A stretch of DNA of 64,000 bases from Caballeronia jiangsuensis (lineage in GTDB: Bacteria; Pseudomonadota; Gammaproteobacteria; Burkholderiales; Burkholderiaceae). The position numbers and the translations under genes are program-made. The stretch is from NCBI GenBank assembly GCA_000648925.1, contig JFHF01000002.1, positions 248,001 to 312,000 on the forward strand, written 5' to 3'. This document shows, one piece after another, positions 18,739 to 28,292 of this stretch. Numbering within the stretch: position 1 is the first letter of the stretch; each line of letters opens with the position of its first letter. The notes under the pieces were generated by a model. It was not told where the DNA came from. It searched no databases and was given only the letters and a program-made list of their open reading frames with translations.

Positions 18739-18766
18739 AGATATAAAGATATATATGTTTATATCT
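18739..18766. promoter_or_regulatory. 9-bp perfect inverted repeat upstream of MFS gene
   Basis: AGATATAAA (18739-18747) and TTTATATCT (18758-18766) are perfect inverted arms with an alternating AT spacer of 10 bases, 67 bases before the MFS start. In a high-GC genome such a block stands out. It is a candidate operator for the upstream GntR/UTRA protein and overlaps the expected promoter (inference). Confidence 0.45.
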
Positions 18767-18832
18767 TGCGTCGGATGCTACTGCCCGTTTCCACGAGGGG
18801 CCAGTGTCGCAGGCGACATTTCTGGGGGGTAC

Positions 18833-20149
18833 ATGGATTCGATTCCGATTTCCGAACAGCATGTGATGAGAAAGATGGCGTGGCGACTCATGCCGCTGCT
18901 CATCGTGATGTTCCTCATCGCGTTCATCGACCGGCAAAATGTCGGATTCGCAAAGCTTGAAATGGTGCAGGCATTGGGGATGACCGAGGCGGCCTATGGT
19001 TTTGGCGCATCGCTGTTCTTTATCGGTTATCTGCTGTTCGAGGTGCCGAGCACGTTGGCGCTCCACCGGTTTGGGGCGCGTACATGGCTGGCGCGAATCA
19101 TGATTACGTGGGGCATCATCACTGTCTTGCTCGCCTTCACGAAGTCGCTGCCCCTGTTTTACTTTTACAGGTTCGCGCTCGGCGTAGCTGAGGCAGGCTT
19201 CTATCCTGGCGTCATCTACTACCTCACGCAATGGTTCCCGCAGAGCTATCGAACGCGGGTGCTCGGGTTCTTCACCCTCGGTAGCGCACTGGCAAACATG
19301 CTGGGTTCGCTTGTCGGTGGCCTGCTGCTTTCGCTCGGCGGCACGTGGGATTTGCAGGGCTGGCAGTGGGTGTTCATCGCAACCGGCGTTCCGGCCATTC
19401 TTATCGCCTTTGTCGCGCTGAAGTATCTTCCGAACTCGGTTCAAGTCGCGCCATTCCTCTCGCAGGTGGAGAAGGAAATCGTACTGGCGGCTTTTCAAAG
19501 GGAGTCGTCTACCGAGGCGAAGGCGTCGCATCCCTGGGCTGCATTCATCGACCCCAAGGTTCTCATGTTTGCTGCAACCTACATGCTGATGTCGACGTCA
19601 CTTTATGGAGTGACCTACTGGATGCCTACACTGGTGAAAAGCTATGGCGTCTCGTCGACGGTCAACGGTCTGCTCAACATGATTCCGTGGGCACTGGCAG
19701 CCTTGCTCCTGCTGTGGCTGCCGGGCAAGCTCAAACGAGAGCGCGTTGTCCTTCGAGCGATGACCGTCGTTGCGGGCGTTGGAGTCGTTTGCTTCGCTTC
19801 AAGTCTGGTATTGCCGACCGTTTCCCTTCGCTTCATTGCACTGTGTCTGGGCGGCGCGTGTATTCCATTGCTGTATCCGTGCTTCTGGTCGCTTCCGCCG
19901 CGCTTCTTCTCGGGTGCTCGAGCCGCAGCGAGTGTTGCGGCCATCAACTGCATCGGAAATCTTGGAGGTTTCTTCGGTCAAAACCTCATGCCCTATGTCG
20001 GCAAGATCAGCGAGAGCCACACTGCGCCGATGCTTGTTCCTACTGCATGTCTTCTAGTGCTCGCGATCGGAACAGCCATCGCACGGTCGGTCGGCGCCCG
20101 ACGGCAGGCAGCAGTGATCACCGCGCAGCCGGACCTGCGTCAACCGTAG
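18833..20149 (+). CDS. MFS transporter, anion:cation symporter (ACS) type
   Basis: Inner-membrane secondary carrier of 438 residues with about 12 transmembrane segments. The MAWRLMPLLIVMFLIAFIDRQNVGFAKL opening and GVAEAGFYPGVIYYLTQWFP segment are hallmarks of the ACS family (tartrate/phthalate/hexuronate-type organic anions). The start ATG at 18833 follows a GGGGGGT stretch; in-frame sequence upstream lacks a ribosome site. The 3' end overlaps the convergent mutase gene by 32 bases. Substrate unknown; the upstream GntR gene is the probable regulator. Confidence 0.92.
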   Translation: MDSIPISEQHVMRKMAWRLMPLLIVMFLIAFIDRQNVGFAKLEMVQALGMTEAAYGFGASLFFIGYLLFEVPSTLALHRFGARTWLARIMITWGIITVLLAFTKSLPLFYFYRFALGVAEAGFYPGVIYYLTQWFPQSYRTRVLGFFTLGSALANMLGSLVGGLLLSLGGTWDLQGWQWVFIATGVPAILIAFVALKYLPNSVQVAPFLSQVEKEIVLAAFQRESSTEAKASHPWAAFIDPKVLMFAATYMLMSTSLYGVTYWMPTLVKSYGVSSTVNGLLNMIPWALAALLLLWLPGKLKRERVVLRAMTVVAGVGVVCFASSLVLPTVSLRFIALCLGGACIPLLYPCFWSLPPRFFSGARAAASVAAINCIGNLGGFFGQNLMPYVGKISESHTAPMLVPTACLLVLAIGTAIARSVGARRQAAVITAQPDLRQP

Positions 20150-22256
20150 CGCTCTTCCGGTCTAGATCAGTGACGCGTCTTGGCCGGGCCGACGCACCGA
20201 AGCGGCTCGTTTCGATCAACCGCACGAGCCGCGCGACGATCTCGTGTACGGCTGTCCCCGGTCCGAAGATTTCCGCCACGCCTGTGTTCCGCAGATAAAG
20301 CGCGTCTTTATCCGGCACGATCCCGCCGACGACGACCGGCGCACATACGCCTCTTTCTTCAAGCTCGCGCATGAATTGAAGCACCAGACTTCCATGCGCG
20401 CCCGCAAGCGACGAAATGCCGATCACGTCGCATCTTTCTTCCGCTGCAAACCTCGCTGCGCGCGTCGGCGAAGCGAACAGGCCGCTCATCGCTACATCGA
20501 AGCCCGCGTCCTTCAGCGCTGCCGACACCACGTTCGCGCCGCGATCGTGTCCGTCGAGTCCGAGTTTCGCCATCAGCAGGCGCGGCTTTCTGCCTAGCTT
20601 CTCCGCGAGTCGCGCAACCTGTGCGGTCGCCGCATGCCATGCCTCGTCTTCCGCGCATTGCGTTCCATACGCATTCGACGTAACGCCCGATGGCTGCACA
20701 TAGCGCGGCCAAACTGCTTCGAGGGCACGCGTACACTCGCCCACGGTCGCCCGTGCGCGCATGCAGTCGATCGTCAGTGCGAGCAGGTTGCCGGTATCGT
20801 CGTGTGCGGCGCGAGTCAATGCCGCGAGCGTGGTGCTCACGCGATATTCGTCGCGTCGGCGTTTGACATCGGTGATTCTGCGCGACTGTTGCACGCGCAC
20901 ACGCTCGCCATCGATTGCGACGCATTCGGGAACATCGTCATCGGTCTCGATTGCCGGAAAGGCGTTAGTGCCGACGATCATCCGCTCCCCCGTATCGATG
21001 CGCGCCTGCGTCGCCGCCGCGCTCGCGTGAATCTGCTGCCGGACCCAGCCCGTGCGGATCGCCTCGCGCGCGCCGCCGCCCGCCTCGATTTCATCGATCA
21101 TTTCGCGCGCCCGCCCGGCGAGATCCGCCGTCAGCGATTCCATCATGTACGAGCCGGCCCACGGATCGATCACATCGCACAAGCCCATTTCGTGTTGAAG
21201 GATCAGTTGCGTGTCGCGTGCAAGTTGCGACGCCGAAGCGGACGGCAGCGCGAGCGCCTCGTCATGCGCATTCGTGTGCAGCGACTGCGTTCCGCCGAAC
21301 ACTGCCGCCATCGCCTCGACGGTCGTACGCACGATGTTGTTATGCGTGCGTGTGAGGCTGAGCGACCAGCCCGAAGTCTGACAGTGCATGCGCAACGCGC
21401 GGCTTTTCGGCGTGCTCGCACCCTCTTGCGCCGCGATTCCCGACCACAGCAGGCGCGCCGCGCGCAACTTCGCGATCTCCGTATAAAAGTCCGTACCGGC
21501 GCCGAAGAAAAAGCTCAGTTGCTCGCAAACGGCATCGGCATCCAGCCCACGCGCACGCAACGCGCGAAGATATTCGCGGGCATTCGCGAACGTGAGCGCA
21601 AGTTCCAGCGAAGCATCCGCGCCCGCTTCCTGAAAGTGATAGCCCGACACGGAAAGCGCCTTGAAGCGAGGCATGTGTTCATGCAGAAACTGTGCGACAT
21701 CCGCGACGATGCGCATCGACGGCTCCGGCGCGAACACATACGTATTGCGCACCATGAATTCCTTGAGGATGTCGTTCTGCACCGTGCCCGAGAGCGAATC
21801 CCTCGCAATGCCGCGCTCTTCGGCCGCGACGATGAAAGCGGCGAGCACCGGCAGCACTGCGCCGTTCATCGTCATCGAGACGGACACGCGATCGAGCGCG
21901 ATGCCTTCGAAAAGACGCGCCATGTCCTCGACCGTATCGATCGCCACGCCTGCGAGGCCGACGTCCGCGCGTGCTTCTTGATCGGTGGAATCGTAGCCGA
22001 GCTGCGTCGGCAGATCGAAGGCCACGGACAGGCCTTGCGCCCCGTGTGCGAGCGCCTTGCGAAACGCGAGATTCGAATCCGCGGCGTCCGCATAACCGGC
22101 GTACTGGCGAATGGTCCAGGGCTTCGACGTGTACATCGACGCATACGGTCCGCGCACGAATGGTTGCGCGCCGGGTTGCGAACCGAGATGTTCGATGCCG
22201 TCGAGGTCCGACGACTTGTAGAGCGGCTTCAATGGAACGCGTCGCGGACGGCTCAT
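20118..22256 (-). CDS. Methylmalonyl-CoA mutase (B12-dependent, single-chain)
   Basis: Interconverts succinyl-CoA and (2R)-methylmalonyl-CoA by a cobalamin radical mechanism. The 712 residues match a catalytic subunit. The MCM-type substrate segment SMYTSKPWTIRQYAGY is at 40-55 (isobutyryl-CoA mutases differ here), the active-site His is in SGYHFQEAG, and the C-terminal B12 domain has the cobalt-ligating DGHDRG at 568-573. The start at 22256 overlaps the previous stop by four bases (ATGA). A roughly 25-residue tail after the B12 domain is longer than usual. As last gene of the Nit1C operon it appears specialised; no MeaB chaperone or epimerase is in the window. Confidence 0.94.
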   Translation of the reverse strand: MSRPRRVPLKPLYKSSDLDGIEHLGSQPGAQPFVRGPYASMYTSKPWTIRQYAGYADAADSNLAFRKALAHGAQGLSVAFDLPTQLGYDSTDQEARADVGLAGVAIDTVEDMARLFEGIALDRVSVSMTMNGAVLPVLAAFIVAAEERGIARDSLSGTVQNDILKEFMVRNTYVFAPEPSMRIVADVAQFLHEHMPRFKALSVSGYHFQEAGADASLELALTFANAREYLRALRARGLDADAVCEQLSFFFGAGTDFYTEIAKLRAARLLWSGIAAQEGASTPKSRALRMHCQTSGWSLSLTRTHNNIVRTTVEAMAAVFGGTQSLHTNAHDEALALPSASASQLARDTQLILQHEMGLCDVIDPWAGSYMMESLTADLAGRAREMIDEIEAGGGAREAIRTGWVRQQIHASAAATQARIDTGERMIVGTNAFPAIETDDDVPECVAIDGERVRVQQSRRITDVKRRRDEYRVSTTLAALTRAAHDDTGNLLALTIDCMRARATVGECTRALEAVWPRYVQPSGVTSNAYGTQCAEDEAWHAATAQVARLAEKLGRKPRLLMAKLGLDGHDRGANVVSAALKDAGFDVAMSGLFASPTRAARFAAEERCDVIGISSLAGAHGSLVLQFMRELEERGVCAPVVVGGIVPDKDALYLRNTGVAEIFGPGTAVHEIVARLVRLIETSRFGASARPRRVTDLDRKSATVDAGPAAR

Positions 22257-23089
22257 GCGCGCCTCCGTGTCTTGTGCGTGAGGACATCGGCGATCTTCCT
22301 GCCGTCGCTCGTGCGTTCGATCTCGCACCAGTGCGCCACGCGCGTCTCGTCGATGAACGCGCGCCGGAACGTCAGCCGCAAGCGCTCGCCGACATCGATG
22401 TTGCCGTGATAGTGCAGTTCGCGCGAAACGAGCGCGGGGGTATCCGCGAGACGCCAGGTCTGCCATTCCGCACGGTCGACAAAGCCCTGGAAGCTCGCGA
22501 AATAGAGGAAATCCGCGCCGTTGAAATCGTTGTAAGGGCACGGCAGAAACTCGACCGGCGCGCAGTCTGCCGCGCGCACGCCCATTTCCGCGAGGCGCGG
22601 ACCGGCATCGCGCAGACGCAGTTCGCGCGCGGCGTCCTGCATGTCGGTGATCGCCGCGTTCATCGGCGCGATGTCGCCCTTCATTTTGGCAAAGCTCGCG
22701 CGCGCGACCGAGCGGTTGTTGCGCGCCTCGGTGCGCCGCACGAAGGTGGACATCATCGACAGCGAGGCGATCGCGCCATGTTCACGCTCCACGCGATGCT
22801 CGCTGACATGCCGCGCCGCGCCGATCCGCGCAAGCTCCGTGCGAATGCGCAACGCGTCGTTCTCGCGCACGTCGTGCATGCCGTGCGCGCGCAGCCGGAT
22901 CGATGTGAACGCGGCATAGGCGCGCGTGCCTTCATCGGCGACGAAGTCGCTGCCGGTGGCTTGCGCGAGCGCGCCCCAGTGCCGGTCGCCGCACTCCTTG
23001 AGCAGCCAGTTCTCGGACAGGCCCGCGTAGTTGAGTTGCGGCATGCCGGCGCGGTAGGTGTCGTCGTGGCGAGGCATCATGCTCTTCAT
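22253..23089 (-). CDS. LnmK/Pnap_2097-like hot-dog-fold acyltransferase/decarboxylase homologue
   Basis: 278 residues with two hot-dog-like halves. The first carries GLSENWLLKECGDRHW (23-38), the second YNDFNGADFLYFASF (about 190). These patterns are those I associate with the LnmK / Pnap_2097 family; LnmK in leinamycin biosynthesis converts methylmalonyl-CoA to a propionyl-carrier thioester. Both ends overlap neighbours by four bases (23086-23089 with nitH, 22253-22256 with the mutase), so it is tightly coupled to a mutase making its presumed substrate. Family call is by motif memory. Catalysis and acceptor are unproven, and no carrier protein is encoded nearby. Confidence 0.72.
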   Translation of the reverse strand: MKSMMPRHDDTYRAGMPQLNYAGLSENWLLKECGDRHWGALAQATGSDFVADEGTRAYAAFTSIRLRAHGMHDVRENDALRIRTELARIGAARHVSEHRVEREHGAIASLSMMSTFVRRTEARNNRSVARASFAKMKGDIAPMNAAITDMQDAARELRLRDAGPRLAEMGVRAADCAPVEFLPCPYNDFNGADFLYFASFQGFVDRAEWQTWRLADTPALVSRELHYHGNIDVGERLRLTFRRAFIDETRVAHWCEIERTSDGRKIADVLTHKTRRRA

Positions 23090-24375
23090 GCACACGCAAT
23101 CGACACATGATCGGGCACGTTCGAGCGCTCCGCGCAGATCGCGTCGACGATGTACTGCGCGTCGCGTGCGACGCCGGAGAAGCGTCCCGAGCCCCACGTA
23201 TGCAGCCACGGGAGACCGACGAAATAGATGCCCGGAACGGCCGTCACGCCGCGCATATGCGCCGGATATCCGCGCCCGTTGAACACCGGCGCGTCGAGCC
23301 AGGCAAAGTCCGGCGTGAAGCCGATGCACCACACGATGGATGTGATGCCGCTCGCCTGCAGATCGAGTTCCGCGCGTTCGCCCGGCGGATGCCACAGCGG
23401 CTCGTACCGCGCGGCAGCCGGCGCATCGATGCCATGCTTCTCGATGAATCCGTCGATGCTCGCGTTGATGCGGTTGTACGTGTCGTCGGCATCGTCGAGA
23501 TTGGCGCGCAGGTTCGGAAGAAAGCGCAGTTTTCCGTCGCGGAAGTCCTCCAGCCGCCCGAACAGTTCCATGCCTTCGGACGCGAAGCGGCGCAGGTCGA
23601 TATCGCGCCCGCCATCGCGGCCCGTCACATAGTGATTGGTGTTGTCGCGCACGCCTTCGCGCAGCGGATGATCGGTCACCGGCATGTCGTAGTAGCGCAT
23701 GTCGGCCAGCCAGTCGACGACGTCGCGGCCCCGATAGAAGCGCGCGCAACGCGGCGCCTCGCCGACCGCGAGATGCACCTTGCGGCCCGACAGGTGCAGA
23801 TCTTCCGCGATCTGCGCGCCCGACTGCCCCGAGCCGACGACGAGCACCGCGCCGGGCGGCAGCGCGTCGGCGTTGCGGTATTCCGACGACTGCATCTGCA
23901 CGATGCTCTGCGGCAGGCGCTCCGCCATGCGCGGCACGATCGGCGTGTGATAGCCGCCCGACGCGACGACCACCTGATCGGCCGCAAACGTCCCGCGCGT
24001 GCTGTGCACGACATAGCCGCCATTGGCGTCGCGTGTTACCCGCGTGACTGCCGCGCCTTCCAGCACCGGCGCGTTCACATTGGCGATGAACGCATCGAGA
24101 TAGGCGATGATCTCGTCCTTCTTCATGAAGCCGTGCGGGTCCGGACCATCGTATGCATGGCCCGGCAGCGCGCATTGCCAGTTGGGCGTGACGAGACAGA
24201 ACGTGTCCCAGCGCTGAGTGCGCCACGTGTGCGTGACACTGTGCTTTTCGAGCACGAGATGCCCGATATTCGCCTGTTGCAGAAAGTAGCTGACCGAGAG
24301 TCCGGCCTGCCCGCCGCCGATGACGATCACGCCGACATGCTCCGGCGCGGCCTGAGTGGGTTCGATGTTCGACAT
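23086..24375 (-). CDS. nitH: Nit1C FAD-dependent oxidoreductase (MSMEG_0569 family)
   Basis: 429-residue flavoprotein monooxygenase-like enzyme. It has the N-terminal FAD motif VIVIGGGQAGLSVSYFL (about 15-31), the internal NADPH motif VLVVGSGQSGAQIAEDL (about 180), and the WRTQRWDTFCLVTPNW segment typical of this family. In the Nit1C cluster this protein accompanies a nitrilase and a radical SAM enzyme; its reaction is not known. It lies 25 bases after nitG and is coupled by ATGA overlap to the LnmK-like gene. Cytoplasmic. Confidence 0.9.
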   Translation of the reverse strand: MSNIEPTQAAPEHVGVIVIGGGQAGLSVSYFLQQANIGHLVLEKHSVTHTWRTQRWDTFCLVTPNWQCALPGHAYDGPDPHGFMKKDEIIAYLDAFIANVNAPVLEGAAVTRVTRDANGGYVVHSTRGTFAADQVVVASGGYHTPIVPRMAERLPQSIVQMQSSEYRNADALPPGAVLVVGSGQSGAQIAEDLHLSGRKVHLAVGEAPRCARFYRGRDVVDWLADMRYYDMPVTDHPLREGVRDNTNHYVTGRDGGRDIDLRRFASEGMELFGRLEDFRDGKLRFLPNLRANLDDADDTYNRINASIDGFIEKHGIDAPAAARYEPLWHPPGERAELDLQASGITSIVWCIGFTPDFAWLDAPVFNGRGYPAHMRGVTAVPGIYFVGLPWLHTWGSGRFSGVARDAQYIVDAICAERSNVPDHVSIACA

Positions 24376-24400
24376 ATCCGCTTCCTCTTCGACAAATGGG

Positions 24401-24685
24401 TCAATCGAGCGCGAGCACGGTCACGCGCGCATCGTGCGCCTCGCTGAACCGTCGCGCATCCTCTTCGATGCGTGCAAGCTGATCGAGCGCCGCGGAGCAC
24501 GCGAAGCCGTACTTCTCGCGCACGCGCTCGGAGCCGATGCTGAGCGCTTCGCGCGATCGCGCGACGAAGTCGCCGACGGCATAGCTTTCGCCCGCCGCGA
24601 AGTACTCGCCGACGACCGTCGAGGGCGAATAGCAATTCGCTTCCACGCCGTCCGGCCAGCGAATTCGAAAGTGCATGACAGGCAT
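24401..24685 (-). CDS. nitG: Nit1C small protein (MSMEG_0570 family)
   Basis: 94-residue protein of unknown function, starting MPVMHFRIRWPDGVEANCYSPSTVV and continuing YFAAGESYAVGDFVARSREAL. This is the pattern of the short conserved protein of Nit1C/nitrogen-starvation clusters. It is likely a partner or structural subunit. It lies 21 bases after nitF and 25 before nitH in the same operon. No catalytic motif seen. Confidence 0.87.
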   Translation of the reverse strand: MPVMHFRIRWPDGVEANCYSPSTVVGEYFAAGESYAVGDFVARSREALSIGSERVREKYGFACSAALDQLARIEEDARRFSEAHDARVTVLALD

Positions 24686-24706
24686 GTCCGAGCCTCCGTT
24701 ATGGGT

Positions 24707-25657
24707 TCATCGCGCACATATGAACGGTTCCTCGCGAAAGTTCCACAGCAAGGCAGTCTCGTCGCCGCGCGTCACGACTACATCGCGCGAATCATCGACT
24801 TCACCGATCACCGCGCTCGCGAGATCGCGCCCGGCGAAACGTGCCAGCACCTCGGCGACATGCTCGCGACGCACGGAAAGCACGAAGCCGAAACTCGGAA
24901 ACGCCGTGAGCCAGCGTTCGATATCGACATCGGCGGGACATGGCAATGCATCGAGATCGATGCGCGCGCCCATCTCCGAGCATTCGAGCAGCATCAATGC
25001 GGTGCCGAGCGCGCCCGCCATGCTGATGTCCTTCGCGGCATCGCACAGACCGTCTTCGGCGAGCGCGGGCAACAGTTCGAAATCGGCGCGAGCGCGGCCT
25101 TCGGGCGACCCTACCGATGCATTCCAGAACGAATACGGCTCCTCGAACCTGCCGCGCAGATCGACGGCCATCACGAGCGCATCGCCCGGGCGCGCATCGA
25201 AGCTCGTCAAAAGCTTACGCGCCCGTCCGACGATCGCGACCGCGAGTTGCGCGCCGTCGCTGCGCACGTTGCTGTGACCGCCGACGACCGGCACGCCATA
25301 CACCTCCGATGCCGCCGCCATGCCGGCGAGCACGTCGCCCGCGTCTTCGGCATTGCCGCTCCACAGCGCATCGACGACGGCGAGCGGGCGGCCGCCCATC
25401 GCGTAGATGTCGCTCACGTTCACCATGACGCCGCTATAGCCGGCGAACCACGGCATCGCGCGAACGAAATCGCTCACCATGCCTTCGATCGCGAAGAGCA
25501 GATAACCATCGCCATCGGGGATCGCGGCGCAGTCATCGCCGATCGCCACGGATTGCGCGTTCGACGGAAGACGCGCAAGCACATGCGAGATATCGCTCTT
25601 GTGACGAAAGCCGCGACTCTCGCGCAGGCGTTCGACCAGTCCGGCGAGCGCGCTCAC
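24707..25657 (-). CDS. nitF: Nit1C AIR-synthase-related (PurM-like) protein, sll0787 family
   Basis: 316 residues of the PurM/SelD/ThiL ATP-binding fold. It shows the N-terminal glycine/aspartate segment SVAIGDDCAAI (about 39-49), MVNVSDIYAMGG and VVGGHSNVRSDG. PurM-like proteins phosphorylate or activate acyl/amide groups with ATP; the substrate here is unknown. The start is the GTG at 25657, which overlaps the GNAT stop by four bases (GTGA). An upstream in-frame extension lies inside the GNAT gene and is not used. Confidence 0.88.
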   Translation of the reverse strand: MSALAGLVERLRESRGFRHKSDISHVLARLPSNAQSVAIGDDCAAIPDGDGYLLFAIEGMVSDFVRAMPWFAGYSGVMVNVSDIYAMGGRPLAVVDALWSGNAEDAGDVLAGMAAASEVYGVPVVGGHSNVRSDGAQLAVAIVGRARKLLTSFDARPGDALVMAVDLRGRFEEPYSFWNASVGSPEGRARADFELLPALAEDGLCDAAKDISMAGALGTALMLLECSEMGARIDLDALPCPADVDIERWLTAFPSFGFVLSVRREHVAEVLARFAGRDLASAVIGEVDDSRDVVVTRGDETALLWNFREEPFICAR

Positions 25658-26214
25658 GGCAGCCTCCGCGCCAGCGCGACGAAACCGCTTTGCGGGGTGA
25701 TGCAAGGCGGGTACGCGTCGAGTTGCGCGCGCATCAGATGATGTGGGCGGCCGAAGAGCGTTTCCTCCTGCTGCGTGTCCCAGCGCAGACGGCGAAAGAG
25801 CGGCACGTTCTGCGCCTGCACATGCGCGAGAAACGTCTCGCAGCCCAGCGCATGCGCGCTCGATACCGCGAGCCGGATGAGCGTCGAGCCGATCTTGCCG
25901 TGTGAGCGGAAGGCCGCGTGCACTGCCAGCCGCGAGCCGCACCACACGCCCGGATCCGTCTCGTGGATGCGCACCGTGCCGACCACCTGCTCCGGCATGC
26001 CTGCGACGCAACTCAGCGCGACCAGCAGTTGCGCGCGCTCATCGATCTCGTCGCGATCGTCGCCGACGAACACGCCCTGCTCGATGCAGAACACCGCGCG
26101 CCGCAGTTTGTACGCTTCATCTTCTTCCCAAGGCAGCGTCGCCCACTTCACGCGGTATTCGACCGGCGTGTAGTCGAGCTCGAACGCATCGCCTTCGATG
26201 GCTTCGACGAACAT
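25654..26214 (-). CDS. nitE: Nit1C GNAT-like acetyltransferase (MSMEG_0567 family)
   Basis: 186 residues from the ATG at 26214, chosen because GAGGTG lies 5 bases upstream. A GTG two codons earlier at 26220 is the alternative. A GNAT core is visible (YKLRRAVFCIEQGVF, VVGTVRIHETDPGVW, then GKIGSTLIRLAVSSAHALGC as acetyl-CoA loop). It would transfer an acyl group to an unknown acceptor. It overlaps the end of nitD by none or a few bases and is coupled by GTGA to nitF. Confidence 0.88.
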   Translation of the reverse strand: MFVEAIEGDAFELDYTPVEYRVKWATLPWEEDEAYKLRRAVFCIEQGVFVGDDRDEIDERAQLLVALSCVAGMPEQVVGTVRIHETDPGVWCGSRLAVHAAFRSHGKIGSTLIRLAVSSAHALGCETFLAHVQAQNVPLFRRLRWDTQQEETLFGRPHHLMRAQLDAYPPCITPQSGFVALARRLP

Positions 26215-26216
26215 GG

Positions 26217-27329
26217 TCACACCTCGTACGAAGAAAGCGACGAACACGCGCCGCATTTGCCGCAGCCCGCCTTGATATCGGCGGAACGCATGTTCGCCTG
26301 CGCGAGCATCGCGCCGATCGGCATGAGCACCGAGCGCATGAAGTCAGGTGTGGGCGCGGGATGATCTTCGAGCGGCGTGCCGCTGATCGGCACGAACGGC
26401 ACGACGAACGGATACACGCCGAGCGCAATCAGATCGCGCGCCATATCGACGATGGCCTGCGCGCTGTCGCCGAGTCCGGCGAGGATGTACGTGCTCACCT
26501 GCCCGCGCCCGAACACCGCGACCGCCGCCTCGAACGCTTGCATGTAGCGCGACACCGGCACGCTCGCCTTGCCCGGCATGATGCGCTCGCGTACCGCGGG
26601 CGTCACCGCTTCGAGATGCATGCCGAGCGTATCGATGCCGCTTGCCTTCATGCGCTCGAACCAGCGGTCGTCATCGGGCGGCTCGCACTGCGCCTGGATC
26701 GGCAGATCGACGGCTGCCCTGATTGCGAACGCGCTCTCGCAGAGGATCTGCGCGCCGCGATCGGGCGTCGGCGGCGTACCGGTGGTCAGCACCATATGCT
26801 TGACGCCGTCGAGCAACACGGCGGCGCGCGCCACCTCGGCGAGCTGCTCCGGTGTCTTGCGCGCGATGGTGCGTCCCGCCGCGAGCGATTGCCCGATCGC
26901 GCAGAACTTGCACGACTTGCGGCGGCTTTCGTAACGGATGCAGGTTTGCAGCACGGTCGTCGCGAGCACGTCGGCGCTGTGCAGCGTCGCGATGTGCGAA
27001 TACGGCACGCCGTCGAGTGTCTGCATCGCGTAGAAGCGCGGCGCCTTCGGAAAGCTAATGCTCGCGATGGGGATCGTGTTGCGCATCAGCGCGCTGTTGC
27101 CGTTCGCGTCCGGCTGGCCCGCGACGAACGGCGAATCCCATGCGGTGCTCGTATGCACGGGCACCATGATGGTCACGCCATCGACGGTGACCGCCTTGTG
27201 ATCGGATGGTCCCGCGCCGCCGCGCCGGCTGGACACGCCCGCGCGCGGATCGACCAGTCGCAGGCCGCTCGACTGAAGCTCAGTCATCAATTGCCGGCTC
27301 GACGCCGGCAGGTTCTCTCTTGCGCTCAT
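26217..27329 (-). CDS. nitD: Nit1C radical SAM protein (MSMEG_0568 family)
   Basis: 370-residue radical S-adenosylmethionine enzyme. The likely iron-sulfur ligands are Cys130, Cys140 and Cys143, spaced C-x9-C-x2-C rather than the usual C-x3-C-x2-C, and the last 20 residues hold a further GCGKCGAC cluster. The product is unknown; within Nit1C it is thought to act with the nitrilase. The 5' end overlaps nitC by 50 bases if the ATG at 27329 is used. An internal ATG at 27287 would reduce the overlap to 8 bases, so the start is uncertain. Confidence 0.88.
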   Translation of the reverse strand: MSARENLPASSRQLMTELQSSGLRLVDPRAGVSSRRGGAGPSDHKAVTVDGVTIMVPVHTSTAWDSPFVAGQPDANGNSALMRNTIPIASISFPKAPRFYAMQTLDGVPYSHIATLHSADVLATTVLQTCIRYESRRKSCKFCAIGQSLAAGRTIARKTPEQLAEVARAAVLLDGVKHMVLTTGTPPTPDRGAQILCESAFAIRAAVDLPIQAQCEPPDDDRWFERMKASGIDTLGMHLEAVTPAVRERIMPGKASVPVSRYMQAFEAAVAVFGRGQVSTYILAGLGDSAQAIVDMARDLIALGVYPFVVPFVPISGTPLEDHPAPTPDFMRSVLMPIGAMLAQANMRSADIKAGCGKCGACSSLSSYEV

Positions 27330-28287
27330 CGTCGTGGGTGTCCTTGAAAGAAGTGACGGGCGTGGCGGGCCGGTCGTTGATCGCTAGACTCAGCAGCTCG
27401 GGCCGCGCGTAGTGGCCGACCGAATCCATCATGCGTTTGCGCTTGGTGATGAGCGACATGTCGAGATCGGCGATCACCATGCCTTCGCCTTCGCGCAGCG
27501 GCTCGGCCAGATGCTGGCCTTCGGGCGAGACGATGGCCGTGTTGCAGCCGCCGCGCAGCGCGCGTTGCAGGTTCGGATCGGGCGTGATGGCTTCGATCTG
27601 CGCATCGGTCAGCCAGCCCGTCGCATTGACGACGAAGCAGCCCGACTCCAGCGCGTGATGCCGGATCGTCACTTCGATCTGCTCGGCGAAGATCGGGCCG
27701 ACCAGCGAGCCGGGAAACTGGCTGCAATGAATCTCTTCATGCTGCGTCATCAGCGCGTACCGCGCGAGCGGGTTGTAGTGCTCCCAGCACGCCAGCGCGC
27801 CCACGCGGCCGACGCGCGTTTCCGCGACCTGCAGCCCCGCGGCATCGCCTTGTCCCCAGATCATCCGTTCGTGGAAGGTCGGCGTGATCTTGCGGCGCTT
27901 GAGCAGCAGGCGGCCGTCGGTATCGAAGATGAGCTGCGTGTTGTAGAGGCTGCCGTGATCGCGCTCGTTCACGCCGAGCACGACCACCATGTTCGCGAGC
28001 CGCGCGTGTTCCGCGACTGCCTGCGTGACCGGACCCGGCACGACCACCGCCTGTTCGTAGAGCTTCATGTGATCCGCGCCCGAGGCAACCGGTGCGCGCA
28101 CGAACGAGAAGTACGGGTAATACGGCACGAAAGTCTCGGGGAACACGATCAGCTGCACGCCTTTCGCGGCGGCTTCGTCGATGGCCGTGCAGACGCGGTC
28201 GAGCGTGCCGTTCGGGCGCTCGAAATCCGGCGCGATCTGCACGGCGGCGGCGCGCACGACGCGCTTCGTCGTCAGGGCATCGGCCAT
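27280..28287 (-). CDS. nitC: Nit1C carbon-nitrogen hydrolase, nitrilase subfamily 1
   Basis: 335-residue nitrilase-superfamily enzyme with the Glu-Lys-Cys triad at E51 (VFPETF), K133 ([10 protein letters not shown]) and C167 (GALACWEH). It hydrolyses a nitrile or cyano group to acid and ammonia. Nit1C clusters have been linked to growth on cyanide as nitrogen source in Pseudomonas, but the true substrate is unsettled. ATG at 28287 lies 5 bases after the nitB stop. In-frame sequence further upstream belongs to the nitB region and is not coding in this frame. Confidence 0.94.
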   Translation of the reverse strand: MADALTTKRVVRAAAVQIAPDFERPNGTLDRVCTAIDEAAAKGVQLIVFPETFVPYYPYFSFVRAPVASGADHMKLYEQAVVVPGPVTQAVAEHARLANMVVVLGVNERDHGSLYNTQLIFDTDGRLLLKRRKITPTFHERMIWGQGDAAGLQVAETRVGRVGALACWEHYNPLARYALMTQHEEIHCSQFPGSLVGPIFAEQIEVTIRHHALESGCFVVNATGWLTDAQIEAITPDPNLQRALRGGCNTAIVSPEGQHLAEPLREGEGMVIADLDMSLITKRKRMMDSVGHYARPELLSLAINDRPATPVTSFKDTHDDERKREPAGVEPAIDD

Positions 28288-28292
28288 GATCG

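Noticed and set aside
20634..22409. Rightward reading frame of about 590 codons opposite the mutase
   Set aside because: Antisense to a complete methylmalonyl-CoA mutase with all catalytic motifs; composition typical of a shadow.
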